A stretch of 56,133 nucleotides of DNA from NIOZ-UU13 sp964653075 (GTDB lineage: Bacteria; Planctomycetota; Phycisphaerae; Sedimentisphaerales; Anaerobacaceae), in contig CAZZAX010000019.1 of NCBI GenBank assembly GCA_964653075.1, forward strand, positions 1 to 56,133. The letters run 5' to 3'. Within the stretch, counting starts at the first letter, position 1. Each line of letters starts with the position of its first letter. Positions 34,836 to 44,030 of this stretch are shown in pieces. The position numbers and the translations under genes are program-made. A model generated the notes under the pieces. It was not told the DNA's origin. It searched no databases and saw nothing but the letters and a program-made list of their open reading frames with translations.

Positions 34836-35738
34836 CTATTTCTTCAATGCTGCGGCTTTTTTTACTGCTGCTTCGGCATCGAGGACATTAAAGCCGTCTT
34901 TTTTACAGGCAGTCTCGAAAATGATATTTCTGACTTCCTGAGGAGTCAGCTTCGGGTTTATGCTTTTCATCAGGGCAACAACGCCCGCAACAATCGGGGG
35001 GCCGTAGGAATATCCCCAGCCGTCTCGAAATACCGGATTAATCTGATAAGGCCAGACATAAATGTCCCTGGCAGGATCCGGTCTTGCGGGATGTTCAGGT
35101 ACGTGAACAATTCCGGAATGAATGATTCTTTTGTCAAGGTCATTCGGATCACACCTTTTATAGGAATTTTTCGTATATACGAGGTATTCGGGATGGACAT
35201 TTATAAAGATGGTTCCCTTCTTTTCCGCATAATCGATCGCCGCCCTCAGCTCATCGCAGTGTTTTACCGGTCCCATGGAATTAGTCACCGCGACGGCTCC
35301 CTGATCAGCGGCAAAGCGAATGCCCTTTATAAGGTATTTTTCATAAACAAACCGGCCGTCTGTATCCCGGTCTGATTCTTTACGTGCAGGTCTTGCCCGT
35401 ATTGGAATAATCTTTGCCTTGGGGGCGACCTGGTGAACTGTCTCGGCCATCCACTCTCCATGCCATGCCTCCGCAAATCCGATTTTTTCTCCGGGTATCA
35501 TGCAAACAGGATTAATGTATTTGGAAGATGCTTTCGGGCTCATATCAAAGAGCCAGTCAAGAACAGCCACCTTGGTGTTTTCACCTTGAGAGAGCTTCCA
35601 GGCTTTGTCGATCCTTGAAAATGTAATCAGGTTTGGTTCGTTTGGCGGGGGCTTTATAACCTTCTCAGCAATACTCTCATTGGCCGGACAAGGTAATGCA
35701 GCAACAAGAGCCAGGACGGCTATAACTATTCGTGACAT
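34836..35738 (-). CDS. Secreted S8 (subtilisin-like) serine protease
   Basis: 300 residues from ATG 35738, with AAAGGA 9 nt before it (an in-frame ATG at 35771 has none). Signal peptide 1-~19. Catalytic residues seen: Asp61 (VAVLDWLFD), His93 (AWHGEWMAE), oxyanion Asn153 (VTNSMG) and Ser244 (GWGYSYGPPIVAGV). The Ser motif differs from the usual G-T-S-M-A-x-P, reading G-Y-S-Y-G-P-P. The protein is short, with no prodomain or C-terminal extension. Faces the membrane-protein pair end to end. Confidence 0.85.
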   Translation of the reverse strand: MSRIVIAVLALVAALPCPANESIAEKVIKPPPNEPNLITFSRIDKAWKLSQGENTKVAVLDWLFDMSPKASSKYINPVCMIPGEKIGFAEAWHGEWMAETVHQVAPKAKIIPIRARPARKESDRDTDGRFVYEKYLIKGIRFAADQGAVAVTNSMGPVKHCDELRAAIDYAEKKGTIFINVHPEYLVYTKNSYKRCDPNDLDKRIIHSGIVHVPEHPARPDPARDIYVWPYQINPVFRDGWGYSYGPPIVAGVVALMKSINPKLTPQEVRNIIFETACKKDGFNVLDAEAAVKKAAALKK

Positions 35739-35888
35739 ATAAATTTTCCTTTCAGTAGCATGTGGAAACATATGGTTACGCGTTTTCTAAATAATAACTC
35801 ACTTATCCCATAAGTCAATTCCGCTATTACAGCAGCTAACGGTTTTATCTCTGCGTCCTGTGAGGAATGTATAAAACTAACCCGAACT

Positions 35889-36260
35889 TTATCCGGTTCG
35901 CCAGCTTCTTGTATCTATTGCCTCTATCTTTTTGGATTTCGAAAATAAATCAAAAATCTTGGCCACGAGATGAAGAATAACAAGACCAATCAGGATCAGA
36001 AACAGGGCGAGCGGCAGGTTGAAAAAAGGGGAAATAATTTTTTTTAAGCCTGACCAGGAGCGAGGATTATGAAGCCAGTATAAAAAGTGTGCAGGCAGAA
36101 CTTTGTTCAAGACCAATCTTGAATCGAGAGGTTTCCAGCATCCCAGCTTCAGCCAAAACCAGCTTTGGTACATCAAAACAGCCAAACCGGACAAGGCTAT
36201 CGATAATGGTATTAAGAGACAACATTGTCTGAATTTTTGTTTAATTCCCTTTTTGGCCAT
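35889..36260 (-). CDS. Small two-TM protein of unknown function
   Basis: 123 residues, two strong hydrophobic segments (~14-32 and ~80-100) separated by a Trp- and Pro-containing loop (KPLDSRLVLNKVLPAHFLYW), with charged ends. I do not recognise the family. It lies between the protease and the PilX-like gene on the same strand, 81 bp from the latter, so it could be expressed with it. Confidence 0.5.
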   Translation of the reverse strand: MAKKGIKQKFRQCCLLIPLSIALSGLAVLMYQSWFWLKLGCWKPLDSRLVLNKVLPAHFLYWLHNPRSWSGLKKIISPFFNLPLALFLILIGLVILHLVAKIFDLFSKSKKIEAIDTRSWRTG

Positions 36261-36341
36261 CTAACTGCTCCGATTTTATTCATGACAGGCTGCTGTCAAC
36301 ATACCTGACGAGTTATTTTCACAAATCCGACGTTGGCATAC

Positions 36342-37604
36342 TTATTTCTGTAGCATCGACACATCATTTATTGACTTAAAATTGCCTTCATACCACCGCT
36401 TTACCACGAAACGCACGCCTAAATCGTCCACATGCACTTCTCTGAGCGCCTCGTCATAGTGGTAGTTGCCGCCTGACTTCAGCTCGAAGTTATTGGAAAC
36501 GGTCGAACCGTAAAAATCCCCATTGGCATAAAGAGTAACATCCGCATTAGGTGCATATATTGTTCCACTCCAGTCACTCTTGGCCTTGATATCGAAGGTC
36601 TGTTGAGTTTCACTTGTACCATACAATTGGAATTTCTTGGGATCTTCAGGAGGATATTCGGCGTTGATAGCACTTTTTACGCGGCAGTGAATATCTCCAT
36701 CTATATAAAGGGTTAATGAGGAGTTGTCCTTTACTACAAGCTCGCATGACTCTCCGAGTTCGATATCTCCGGTGATATACAAGACAACATCTCCACCACT
36801 TATTTCCACTATACCCGGCGTCTCTCCCTTTTTTACAAAAATGTTGTTATATTGGCCGCTGTCTGTGAGTGTAAGTTTAACGGTTTCACCTGTGGCTGTA
36901 ATACTTGTTCCCATATTGGGCAGTGTCGGCGGAGTTATCAGTGACAAGGGCTCTTCTTCTATTCCGCTAAGCTGGGCCCCGGTCGTTGCGCCCATGTCTT
37001 TTATGGCAGTTTCAGGGTCGCCGCCCACACCCACAGTTACGTCGCCATCTACAGTTACACCTGCATTAAGAATTATGCTTGCGTCTGCAATGCTTTGGGT
37101 ATTAATATTTACCTCTACGTCGGTATCAAGCGGGTCCTGGGAGTTGTATCCATCAACCAGCGTATCGGGTTTCAAAACCAGGGTCTCTTTCGTTAAAATT
37201 GCATACTCAAATAATCCCCGCAGCTCTAAGGTTGCTGAGACTGCTCTTTGTGCCTGGGCGGCTCTACCAACCGCGAAGACAGTATAGCCATTGGCAAGGT
37301 CGCCTGTTACTTTATAACTATACGCTGCATCACAGTAGGGCAGCTTTTCGTCAATTGCCTGAGGTAAGGTACTTCCGTCCCAGAGTCCGGCTTGAATCTT
37401 TTTGTTCATACCAAACAAAGCCATTGTCAGGCCTGCGTCGGCAGCGCATCGTGCTGTAATATCCGAGGTGGTTCGTGTGGAAAAGGTACGGCTGTTCAAA
37501 CCCATACTGAGCAGCCCTGTTCCCATTGCAAGCAGTATTAGAACCGCAACTACTACCAGTGGTATTGCAGAGCCGCGTTTTTTCATTTGTAGCAGTTTTT
37601 TCAT
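36342..37604 (-). CDS. PilX-like type IV pilus / prepilin-like protein
   Basis: 420 residues. GAGGGGGG lies directly before the ATG 37604. The N-terminus is a type III-like prepilin stretch: MKKRGSAIPLVVVAVLILLAMGTGLL, i.e. basic head then a long hydrophobic helix, followed by RCAADAGLTMALFG, the usual PilX_N continuation. The remainder is beta-rich (repeated 'hTLYxxGDhxGxxVSN'-type strands), as in planctomycete DUF7305-type proteins. No other pilus genes are in the window. Confidence 0.6.
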   Translation of the reverse strand: MKKLLQMKKRGSAIPLVVVAVLILLAMGTGLLSMGLNSRTFSTRTTSDITARCAADAGLTMALFGMNKKIQAGLWDGSTLPQAIDEKLPYCDAAYSYKVTGDLANGYTVFAVGRAAQAQRAVSATLELRGLFEYAILTKETLVLKPDTLVDGYNSQDPLDTDVEVNINTQSIADASIILNAGVTVDGDVTVGVGGDPETAIKDMGATTGAQLSGIEEEPLSLITPPTLPNMGTSITATGETVKLTLTDSGQYNNIFVKKGETPGIVEISGGDVVLYITGDIELGESCELVVKDNSSLTLYIDGDIHCRVKSAINAEYPPEDPKKFQLYGTSETQQTFDIKAKSDWSGTIYAPNADVTLYANGDFYGSTVSNNFELKSGGNYHYDEALREVHVDDLGVRFVVKRWYEGNFKSINDVSMLQK

Positions 37605-37752
37605 ATTTCCCCCCTCTTTTTTTTAACCGTCCTGCCGGTCAGATTTGATTCCTGAGAAACTCCCGTGGACAGGCTGAAAGAATTTTTCAAAGGCCCAGGG
37701 CCGGCAAACTTTGCTGTGCTAAAGACACCCCCATTTATTGATTAACAAGTAT

Positions 37753-37781
37753 ATTATACTCGAAAGACAGTTTCAATTCAA
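37753..37781 (-). promoter_or_regulatory. Promoter of the PilX-like gene
   Basis: On the minus strand: TTGAAT (37781-37776), 17-bp spacer, perfect TATAAT (37758-37753). Predicted start ~37746, giving a 142-nt leader. Confidence 0.7.
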
Positions 37782-38039
37782 CCAAAAAGGTGTAAAAAGG
37801 CCTTATATAGGCGATTTATGGACATTATGCTAAGACATTCATAATCTTATCGGTCCCCACCCGAAAATTTTTGACGGCCAAAATCGCTTAAGATATCCTT
37901 CCGACCATCACGACACCGAAGGCGAGCCGAAGTGGGCATCGTCAAAATGAAACACGGAAAAACTTCTATGGTAAACTGGGTTTTACCAAAAACAAACACC
38001 GGATGTAGTTGTCGTTCGGAGGTAAATTTCTTCAAACCG

Positions 38040-38068
38040 TTGAAATTTGGGCACGATTTTGGTATTAT
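38040..38068 (+). promoter_or_regulatory. Promoter of the DUF1549-DUF1501-PPC operon
   Basis: TTGAAA (38040-38045), 17-bp spacer, TATTAT (38063-38068); start ~38075, 48 nt before the first ATG. Confidence 0.7.
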
Positions 38069-38122
38069 AGGTTGTTAGGCGAATGAGTGCTTAATTGCAG
38101 TTGATATTGGAAATGCCGGTTT

Positions 38123-39754
38123 ATGCAAAGGATTCAAATATCGAAAAAAAATGCCCCTTCAGTTGTTTTGCGCCATAAGGCGTCCCTTATGGGGCTTCTG
38201 TTTCTTGCTGTTTGTGCTCCTCTTTTTGCACGGCGACGTCCGGAGCCGATGCGGTTCGGACAATTTGAAAGCAATAAGGAGTACACAGGGATAAACAATA
38301 ATCTAATCGACGCGCTGGTTATGGCGTCCTTGCGCAAGGAGGGTATCCGGCCTGCGAATCTGTGCTCCGATGAGGTGTTTATCCGGAGGGTGTATCTGGA
38401 TGTGAACGGTTCGCTGCCGGAGCCTCGGGAGGTTCGCAGTTTTTTGCAGAACCGCAGTTCTCATAAGCGCGCGGCACTGATTAACAAACTGCTGAAGCGG
38501 GAAGAGTTTGCCGACTATTGGTCACTGAAGTGGTGCGACCTGCTGCGGGTCAAGGCGGAGTTTCCAATTAATCTTTGGCCAAATGCAGTGCAGGCCTATC
38601 ATCGCTGGATTCATGATTGTCTCAGAGATAATATGCCTTATGACGAATTTGCCCGTGAAATGTTGACTTCGAGCGGCAGTAATTTTCGCGTGCCGCAGGT
38701 CAATTTCTACCGTGCGATTCTGGGGCAGGAGCCTTCGGCTATTGCAGGGGCGGCAGCGCTTACTTTTATGGGCGTGCGTCTGGATAAATGGCCTGAAGAC
38801 CGCCGAAATGGTATAGAGGCTTTTTTCTCAAGAGTAGCATACAAGGGCACCGCCGAGTGGAAAGAAGAAATCGTTTACTTAGACCCGACAGCGACGGGGC
38901 TTTTGAAAGCGGTTTTTCCCGATGGCGTTGCCGTTGAAATTAAGGCGGATAAGGATCCCCGTGTAGTTTTTGCCGATTGGTTGATAACCGGTTATAACCC
39001 ATGGTTTGCTCGGAATATCGTGAATCGTATCTGGGCCTGGCTGATGGGCCGCGGGATTATTCATGAGCCGGATGACATTCATCCTGATAATCCGGCCGTT
39101 CATCCCAGGCTTCTGGCCTATCTGGAAAAAGAATTAGTGAATTCTGATTATGACCTGCGGTATATTTATCGCCTCATTCTCAATTCCCGCACTTACCAGC
39201 AGTCCTCGATTCCGCGCAGCAGCCATCCCGAGGCCGAGGCGATGTTTGCATGTTATCCGGTGCGCCGGCTTGAAGCGGAAGTGCTGGTCGATGCGCTGTG
39301 CTGGCTTTCAGGAACGCAGGAGAGCTATTCGAGCCCAATTCCGGAACCTTTTACTTTTATTCCGGAAGAGAATCGATCGATCGAGCTTGCGGACGGAAGC
39401 ATCAGCAGCCAGTTTCTCGAAATGTTCGGGCGTCCTTCTCGCGATACCGGTATGGAATCCGAACGCAACAATCAGCCTTCGGATGCTCAACGGCTTCACC
39501 TGCTGAATTCAAGCCACGTTCAGAACAAGATCGAACGCAGCAAGCGAATCAACGGGCTGGTAAAGGCCTCCAAGGGCAACATTAAGACGCTGATTGGTAT
39601 GATTTATCTGAATATTCTATCGCGTTATCCAATGCAGACAGAATTAGCCGCCGCTGAAAAATATTTTCAAACCAAGGGAGTAGGCAAAAGACAGGCCACA
39701 AATGATCTGGCCTGGGCGTTAATCAATAGCAAGGAATTTCTATACCGGCATTGA
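38123..39754 (+). CDS. Secreted DUF1549/DUF1553 protein (planctomycete PSCyt-type)
   Basis: 543 residues. An N-terminal hydrophobic segment (~21-37, LMGLLFLAVCAPLFA) serves as signal. Seen: the DUF1549 core with CSDEVFIRRVYLDVNGSLPEPRE (~82-104) and FADYWSLKWCDLLR; the DUF1553 core with NPWFARNIVNRIWAWLMGRGI and YDLRYIYRLILNSRTYQQSS. Family members usually reach 700-1000 residues and often carry a PSCyt1 cytochrome domain (C-x-x-C-H). None is present here, so this is the short form. Function in planctomycetes is unknown; often paired with DUF1501. Confidence 0.85.
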   Translation: MQRIQISKKNAPSVVLRHKASLMGLLFLAVCAPLFARRRPEPMRFGQFESNKEYTGINNNLIDALVMASLRKEGIRPANLCSDEVFIRRVYLDVNGSLPEPREVRSFLQNRSSHKRAALINKLLKREEFADYWSLKWCDLLRVKAEFPINLWPNAVQAYHRWIHDCLRDNMPYDEFAREMLTSSGSNFRVPQVNFYRAILGQEPSAIAGAAALTFMGVRLDKWPEDRRNGIEAFFSRVAYKGTAEWKEEIVYLDPTATGLLKAVFPDGVAVEIKADKDPRVVFADWLITGYNPWFARNIVNRIWAWLMGRGIIHEPDDIHPDNPAVHPRLLAYLEKELVNSDYDLRYIYRLILNSRTYQQSSIPRSSHPEAEAMFACYPVRRLEAEVLVDALCWLSGTQESYSSPIPEPFTFIPEENRSIELADGSISSQFLEMFGRPSRDTGMESERNNQPSDAQRLHLLNSSHVQNKIERSKRINGLVKASKGNIKTLIGMIYLNILSRYPMQTELAAAEKYFQTKGVGKRQATNDLAWALINSKEFLYRH

Positions 39755-39808
39755 GCTGGTCGAATACCGCCCTTTTGGGTATCCGATGAAAAGTCAGGAA
39801 ATGGTAAT

Positions 39809-41131
39809 ATGGAAAAGCAACAAATTACAGATTACATTACTCGCCGCGAAGTTCTAAGAAGGGGAGTTCTCGGGGCGGCCGGGCTGGTGCTGACCGGCTC
39901 TTTAAGCCAACCTGCGAGGTCTGCAACTCTGCGCCCAAAGGCCAGGTCGGTTATTCAGATATGGATGTGGGGAGGCCCGTGCCATCTGGACACGTTTGAC
40001 CCGAAGCCGGACGCGGGCAACGACTATTGCGGTCCTTATAAGAATCCAATCGCTACTAATGTGGACGGCATCCAAATCTGCGAAATGTTACCGCTGCTGG
40101 CCAAACAGGCCGACAAGTATTCCATTATCCGCAGTATGACGCACGGCAATAACAGCCATGAAACGGCGTCATATATAGTGCAGACCGGGCGTAAACCCGG
40201 TCGGCTGGTTTATCCCTGTGTGGGGGCTGTCGTGTCACGGTTTAAGGGGTATGAAAATGGTTATAAAGGGCTTGTTCCGCCGTATATTGTTTTGACACAG
40301 CCTCAGGGGCGTTTTTCCGAGGCGGGTTTTCTTGGGCCGAGATACAAACCGTTTGCCACCGGCGGCGACCCCAACCAATCGGTCTTCGCGGTCGAAGGTA
40401 TTGTAGCAAGAGGTATTTCGGACAGCCGCCAGCGCAGCCGGCGCCAGTTGCTGCATGACCTCGATACGCTCGGCAAGGCCATGCCGCAAAATCCGCACTT
40501 TAAGAAGCTCGATCGCTGTGAGCAAAATGCCTATGATATCATGTTCGGCGATGGACGCAAGCTGTTCGATTTATCAACGGAGAAAGACGAAGTGCGGGAA
40601 AAGTACGGGCGGAACACATTCGGTCAGTCCTGCCTTATGGCACGCCGGCTGGTTGAAGAAGGCGTGCCATACGTAACTATCAACTACAAAGGCTGGGACA
40701 CGCACAAACAGCACTTTGAAACTATGCGCCGCAAGCTGCCGGAAATGGATGCTGGGTTTGCTGCGCTGCTGCAGGACCTGTCCGACCGCGGACTGCTCGA
40801 TAGTACGATTATCTGGTGGAGCGGCGAGTTTGGACGAGGCCCGAAAATCCAGTGGGACTCGCCCTGGAACGGCGGCCGGTCACATTACGGTAAATGCTTC
40901 TGTGCTGTTGTTGCCGGCGGAGGGTTCAAGGGCGGCCATGTCGTAGGCGCCTCGGATGAGAAGGGCATGGAAGTTGCGGACCGCCCCGTTTATCCGGAAG
41001 ACCTGATCGGCAGTATGTATGAGCTGCTCGGTATCGACCCGGATGGCCCGCTGCCAAACCCTCGGGGAATGGACTTAAAGGTCATGCCGTCAACAGAGGA
41101 AAGCGGCGGCCGGCTTAGAGAGATTGTGTAA
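39809..41131 (+). CDS. DUF1501 (sulfatase-like fold) protein with Tat signal
   Basis: 440 residues. The Tat motif TRREVLRRG sits in the signal, followed by a hydrophobic Ala/Gly stretch and an A-R-S-A cleavage region (~31-38). Core motifs of DUF1501 are seen: WMWGGPCHLDTFDPKP, NNSHETASYIV, GWDTHKQHFETM, and WSGEFGRGPK with GRSHYGKCF near the C-terminus. The fold is related to alkaline phosphatase/sulfatase. Second gene of the operon, 54 bp after DUF1549. Confidence 0.9.
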   Translation: MEKQQITDYITRREVLRRGVLGAAGLVLTGSLSQPARSATLRPKARSVIQIWMWGGPCHLDTFDPKPDAGNDYCGPYKNPIATNVDGIQICEMLPLLAKQADKYSIIRSMTHGNNSHETASYIVQTGRKPGRLVYPCVGAVVSRFKGYENGYKGLVPPYIVLTQPQGRFSEAGFLGPRYKPFATGGDPNQSVFAVEGIVARGISDSRQRSRRQLLHDLDTLGKAMPQNPHFKKLDRCEQNAYDIMFGDGRKLFDLSTEKDEVREKYGRNTFGQSCLMARRLVEEGVPYVTINYKGWDTHKQHFETMRRKLPEMDAGFAALLQDLSDRGLLDSTIIWWSGEFGRGPKIQWDSPWNGGRSHYGKCFCAVVAGGGFKGGHVVGASDEKGMEVADRPVYPEDLIGSMYELLGIDPDGPLPNPRGMDLKVMPSTEESGGRLREIV

Positions 41132-41147
41132 ATCCTGGAGCAAGACG

Positions 41148-43577
41148 ATGTCGTTTATTCGAAAGCTTATTTTTTTTACATTGGCAGTGTGTGTTACGAC
41201 CGCACAGGGCCAGACGAGAAATAATGAGCCGCATATCGGTTATCTCTATCCCGGAGGCGGCCAGCAAGGCTCGGTCATTCGGATTACGGCGGGGGGGCAG
41301 TTCCTTAGAGGTGTCACTAATGTGTATGTTTCCGGTGAAGGGGTACATGCTTCGGTTGTTGAATATATTAAACCGGTTAGAAATATACAGAGAGAACAGC
41401 GACAGTTGCTCCAGGAGCGAATGAAAGAAATCCGGGCCCAACGTCTGGCTGAAATGTCCGGCAGAGGTAGCACTCGTTACACGTCTGCGAGAAGGGAATC
41501 CCGAAAAAAGATTGCGGACGAACCTGAGGTGTCGAAGCAGGAGAACGCTGACAAAAAAGAAGAAGTGAAACTACCGGACCATCCGTTATTATATGACTTG
41601 GAAGATAAAAGCATTCGAGAGCTGGCTCATATTATGAATGTCCTGTTCTTTCCGAGGAATAAACAGCAGACGAACCGTCAGCTTGCCGAGTCGGTGCTGA
41701 TTGAAGTTACCATCGATCCTGATGCGGCGCCCGGTAATCGGGAGCTGCGGCTCGGAACCAGGACAGCCCTGACAAATCCCATGGTCTTGCAGGTGGGGAT
41801 GCTGCCGGAAGTTCTTGAGCTGGAGCCCAACAACAGGGAGGCTTATCCCGAGCTGCCCAATTTGTTGAGGGTGCCTAATCTGCCGAAAGGAAAGGCCTAC
41901 GAGCTGCCTGTGCTGTTTAATGGACAAATCATGCCGGGTGACGTCGATCGATTCCGTTTCCGGGCGCACAAGGGACAAAAACTTGTAATCGAAGCACATG
42001 CCCGGGGCCTGATTCCGTATCTTGCCGATGCCGTTCCCGGCTGGTTTCAGGCCACGCTGGCCCTCTACGATGCCGTGGGCAGGGAGTTAGCATTTGCGGA
42101 CGATTATCGTTTTAGTCCTGATCCGGTCCTTTTTTACGAGGTCCCAGGAGACGCTGAATACGAGCTGGAGATTCGCGATTCCATATATCGCGGACGAGAG
42201 GATTTTGTCTATCGTATTTCGGTTAGCGAACGACCCTTTATCACGCAGATGTTCCCGTTAGGTGGTAAGGAGGGAGTTAAAACCGTTGCTTCGGTTTCAG
42301 GCTGGAACCTTCCCGAGACTGGTTTACCTTTGGACACTCGACCCAGCGGCAACTGTATCCGGCAAACTGCTTATTGGAAAGGAAAACAGCTTTCCAATTC
42401 CATTGCGTATGCGGTTGACACACTGCCCGATTGCACTGAGGCCGAATCCAACAACACAATAGAAAGCGCGCAGCATATCAACCTGCCGAAAATCATTAAC
42501 GGCCGGATTGACCGGCCCGGCGATGTCGATGTATTCCGGTTGAGTGGTCGGACGGGCGATGAGGTGGTGGCGGAAGTTTATGGCAGGCGGTTGAATTCTC
42601 CTCTGGACTCGCTTCTGCGGTTGACCGATGCATCGGGTAAGGTGCTGGAATGGAATGATGATTATGTCCTCAAGGATAATCACCTGCATAAGGATATGAT
42701 GGGATTACTTACGCACCACGCAGATTCGTATCTGATGACCAGGTTGCCGCAGGACGGAAAATATTATGTTCATCTGGCCGATTCGCAAAACCATGGAGGG
42801 GGTGCGTATAGCTATCGCCTGCGCATCAGCGCCCCTCAGGGAGATTTTGCACTGCGCGTGACGCCGTCCGGCATAAGTATGCAGGCCGGCGGTATCGTTC
42901 CAATAAGTATGCATGCATTGAGGAAAGACGGGTTCGATGGCGAGATAGAAGTGGTGTTGAAAGACGCATCCACCGGCTTTAAGCTAAACGGCGGTCGGAT
43001 TCCCGCCGGGCGCGATAGGGTCCGCATGACCCTGACGGCGCCCGCTAAGACGCCCGTTCAGCCGGTTGCCCTGCAATTGGAAGGCCGCGTCCGGATAGGC
43101 AGGCGGACAGTCAGCCGGCCGGTATTCGGAGCGGATGATGTTATGCAGGCTTTTCTATACCGGCACCTGGTGCCTGCGAAGGAATTCATAGTTTTGGTAC
43201 AGAAAGCCGGATGGCGTGCAGCCCCTGTTGAAATTGTCAGTGACAGCCCCGTCCATATTCCCGCCGGCGGCTCGGCCGAAGTAAGGATAAAAGCGCGGAG
43301 AGGTTCGGCCTTGAAGGAAATGAAGCTTGAGCTCAATGAGCCGCCTGAAGGACTGACCCTTGGCAATGTTAGCGTTGTGGCCAATGGCCTGGCATTCCAG
43401 TTGAAGGCCGAGAAGGATGTCGTGCAGAGCGGTTTTGCGGACAATCTTATTGTCGAGGCCTTCAGGGAATACAGGCCCAAACAGAAAGACGGCAAACTCT
43501 CAAACCAGAAACGCCGTTATTCGATGGGCGTCTTTCCAGCAATTCCCATAAAGATAGTCGCAGCAAAAGAACCATAA
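41148..43577 (+). CDS. Secreted protein with PPC-type beta domains
   Basis: 809 residues from ATG 41148 (GGAG upstream; the earlier in-frame TTG lies inside the previous gene). Signal peptide 1-~21. Seen: an initial PHIGYLYPGGGQQGSVIRIT module (IPT-like), a charged linker (~75-140, RRESRKKIADEPE), then PPC (pre-peptidase C-terminal) type motifs, each with a 'GDVDRFRF / GDVDVFRL' core (~263 and ~454) plus 'LVLEAHARGL' like strands. Companion of DUF1549/DUF1501 in many planctomycetes; 16 bp after DUF1501. Confidence 0.85.
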   Translation: MSFIRKLIFFTLAVCVTTAQGQTRNNEPHIGYLYPGGGQQGSVIRITAGGQFLRGVTNVYVSGEGVHASVVEYIKPVRNIQREQRQLLQERMKEIRAQRLAEMSGRGSTRYTSARRESRKKIADEPEVSKQENADKKEEVKLPDHPLLYDLEDKSIRELAHIMNVLFFPRNKQQTNRQLAESVLIEVTIDPDAAPGNRELRLGTRTALTNPMVLQVGMLPEVLELEPNNREAYPELPNLLRVPNLPKGKAYELPVLFNGQIMPGDVDRFRFRAHKGQKLVIEAHARGLIPYLADAVPGWFQATLALYDAVGRELAFADDYRFSPDPVLFYEVPGDAEYELEIRDSIYRGREDFVYRISVSERPFITQMFPLGGKEGVKTVASVSGWNLPETGLPLDTRPSGNCIRQTAYWKGKQLSNSIAYAVDTLPDCTEAESNNTIESAQHINLPKIINGRIDRPGDVDVFRLSGRTGDEVVAEVYGRRLNSPLDSLLRLTDASGKVLEWNDDYVLKDNHLHKDMMGLLTHHADSYLMTRLPQDGKYYVHLADSQNHGGGAYSYRLRISAPQGDFALRVTPSGISMQAGGIVPISMHALRKDGFDGEIEVVLKDASTGFKLNGGRIPAGRDRVRMTLTAPAKTPVQPVALQLEGRVRIGRRTVSRPVFGADDVMQAFLYRHLVPAKEFIVLVQKAGWRAAPVEIVSDSPVHIPAGGSAEVRIKARRGSALKEMKLELNEPPEGLTLGNVSVVANGLAFQLKAEKDVVQSGFADNLIVEAFREYRPKQKDGKLSNQKRRYSMGVFPAIPIKIVAAKEP

Positions 43578-43735
43578 CAGAAGATTCTAAGTGTTTTTAC
43601 CTTGTTTTATCATCAGGCAGGCCAGACCGACGTCAAAGACCATTACAGGTGGGAGAATGTGCCTTTTTTGGCTTCTAATTGTTGTTTACCTCGTTTTGAA
43701 AGCAATTCCATTGGAAAACATTAAGGTTTCCTTGA

Positions 43736-43764
43736 TTGACAAATTTGTTGAGATATGATAAAGT
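43736..43764 (+). promoter_or_regulatory. Promoter of the first DUF3160 gene
   Basis: TTGACA (43736-43741), 17-bp spacer, TAAAGT (43759-43764); start ~43771. Upstream, 43578-43735, nothing else is visible. Confidence 0.5.
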
Positions 43765-43770
43765 GATTTT

Positions 43771-44030
43771 TAAGAGAAACATCGCTCGTACTTCATTCTC
43801 TTTATTTTCTGGCATGTTGACCGCGACATGAGATGCAAACACCTGGTTGGCGGTAACGGTCAAGTGGATTTTGACAAGGCTATAGTCGTACCGGCAAAAG
43901 GAAAAATCCTCTGTTTGTTAAAATTCCTGCAATATGAGGAATTTCTTGCGTAAGTCATTATAAGAGCAGACTCCTTATATTGTTGCCTGCGAAAGGGGAT
44001 CGAAGCTTAACAGGATAGAAAGGGGATATT
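43771..44030 (+). promoter_or_regulatory. Structured 260-nt leader of the DUF3160 gene
   Basis: Starts with the hairpin AAGAGAA (43772-43778) / TTCTCTT (43796-43802), then CATGT/ACATG (43813-43830), GTCAA/TTGAC (43859-43875) and AAATTCCT/AGGAATTT (43921-43944). No T-run follows any of them. A 'GATGCAAAC ... GGCGGTAACGG' stretch faintly recalls c-di-GMP-I aptamers, but the CAGGGCAAACC element is missing. Possibly a regulatory RNA; weak. Confidence 0.35.

Larger units (their letters stand above)
37605..38122. other. Divergent regulatory region
   Basis: No gene. Contains opposed promoters for the PilX-like gene (37753-37781, minus) and the DUF1549 gene (38040-38068, plus). Between 37800 and 38030 I see nothing coding. 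Confidence 0.5.

Noticed and set aside
43830..43860. c-di-GMP-I riboswitch
   Set aside because: A GATGCAAAC-like stretch is present, but the CAGGGCAAACC half and the closing helix are missing.
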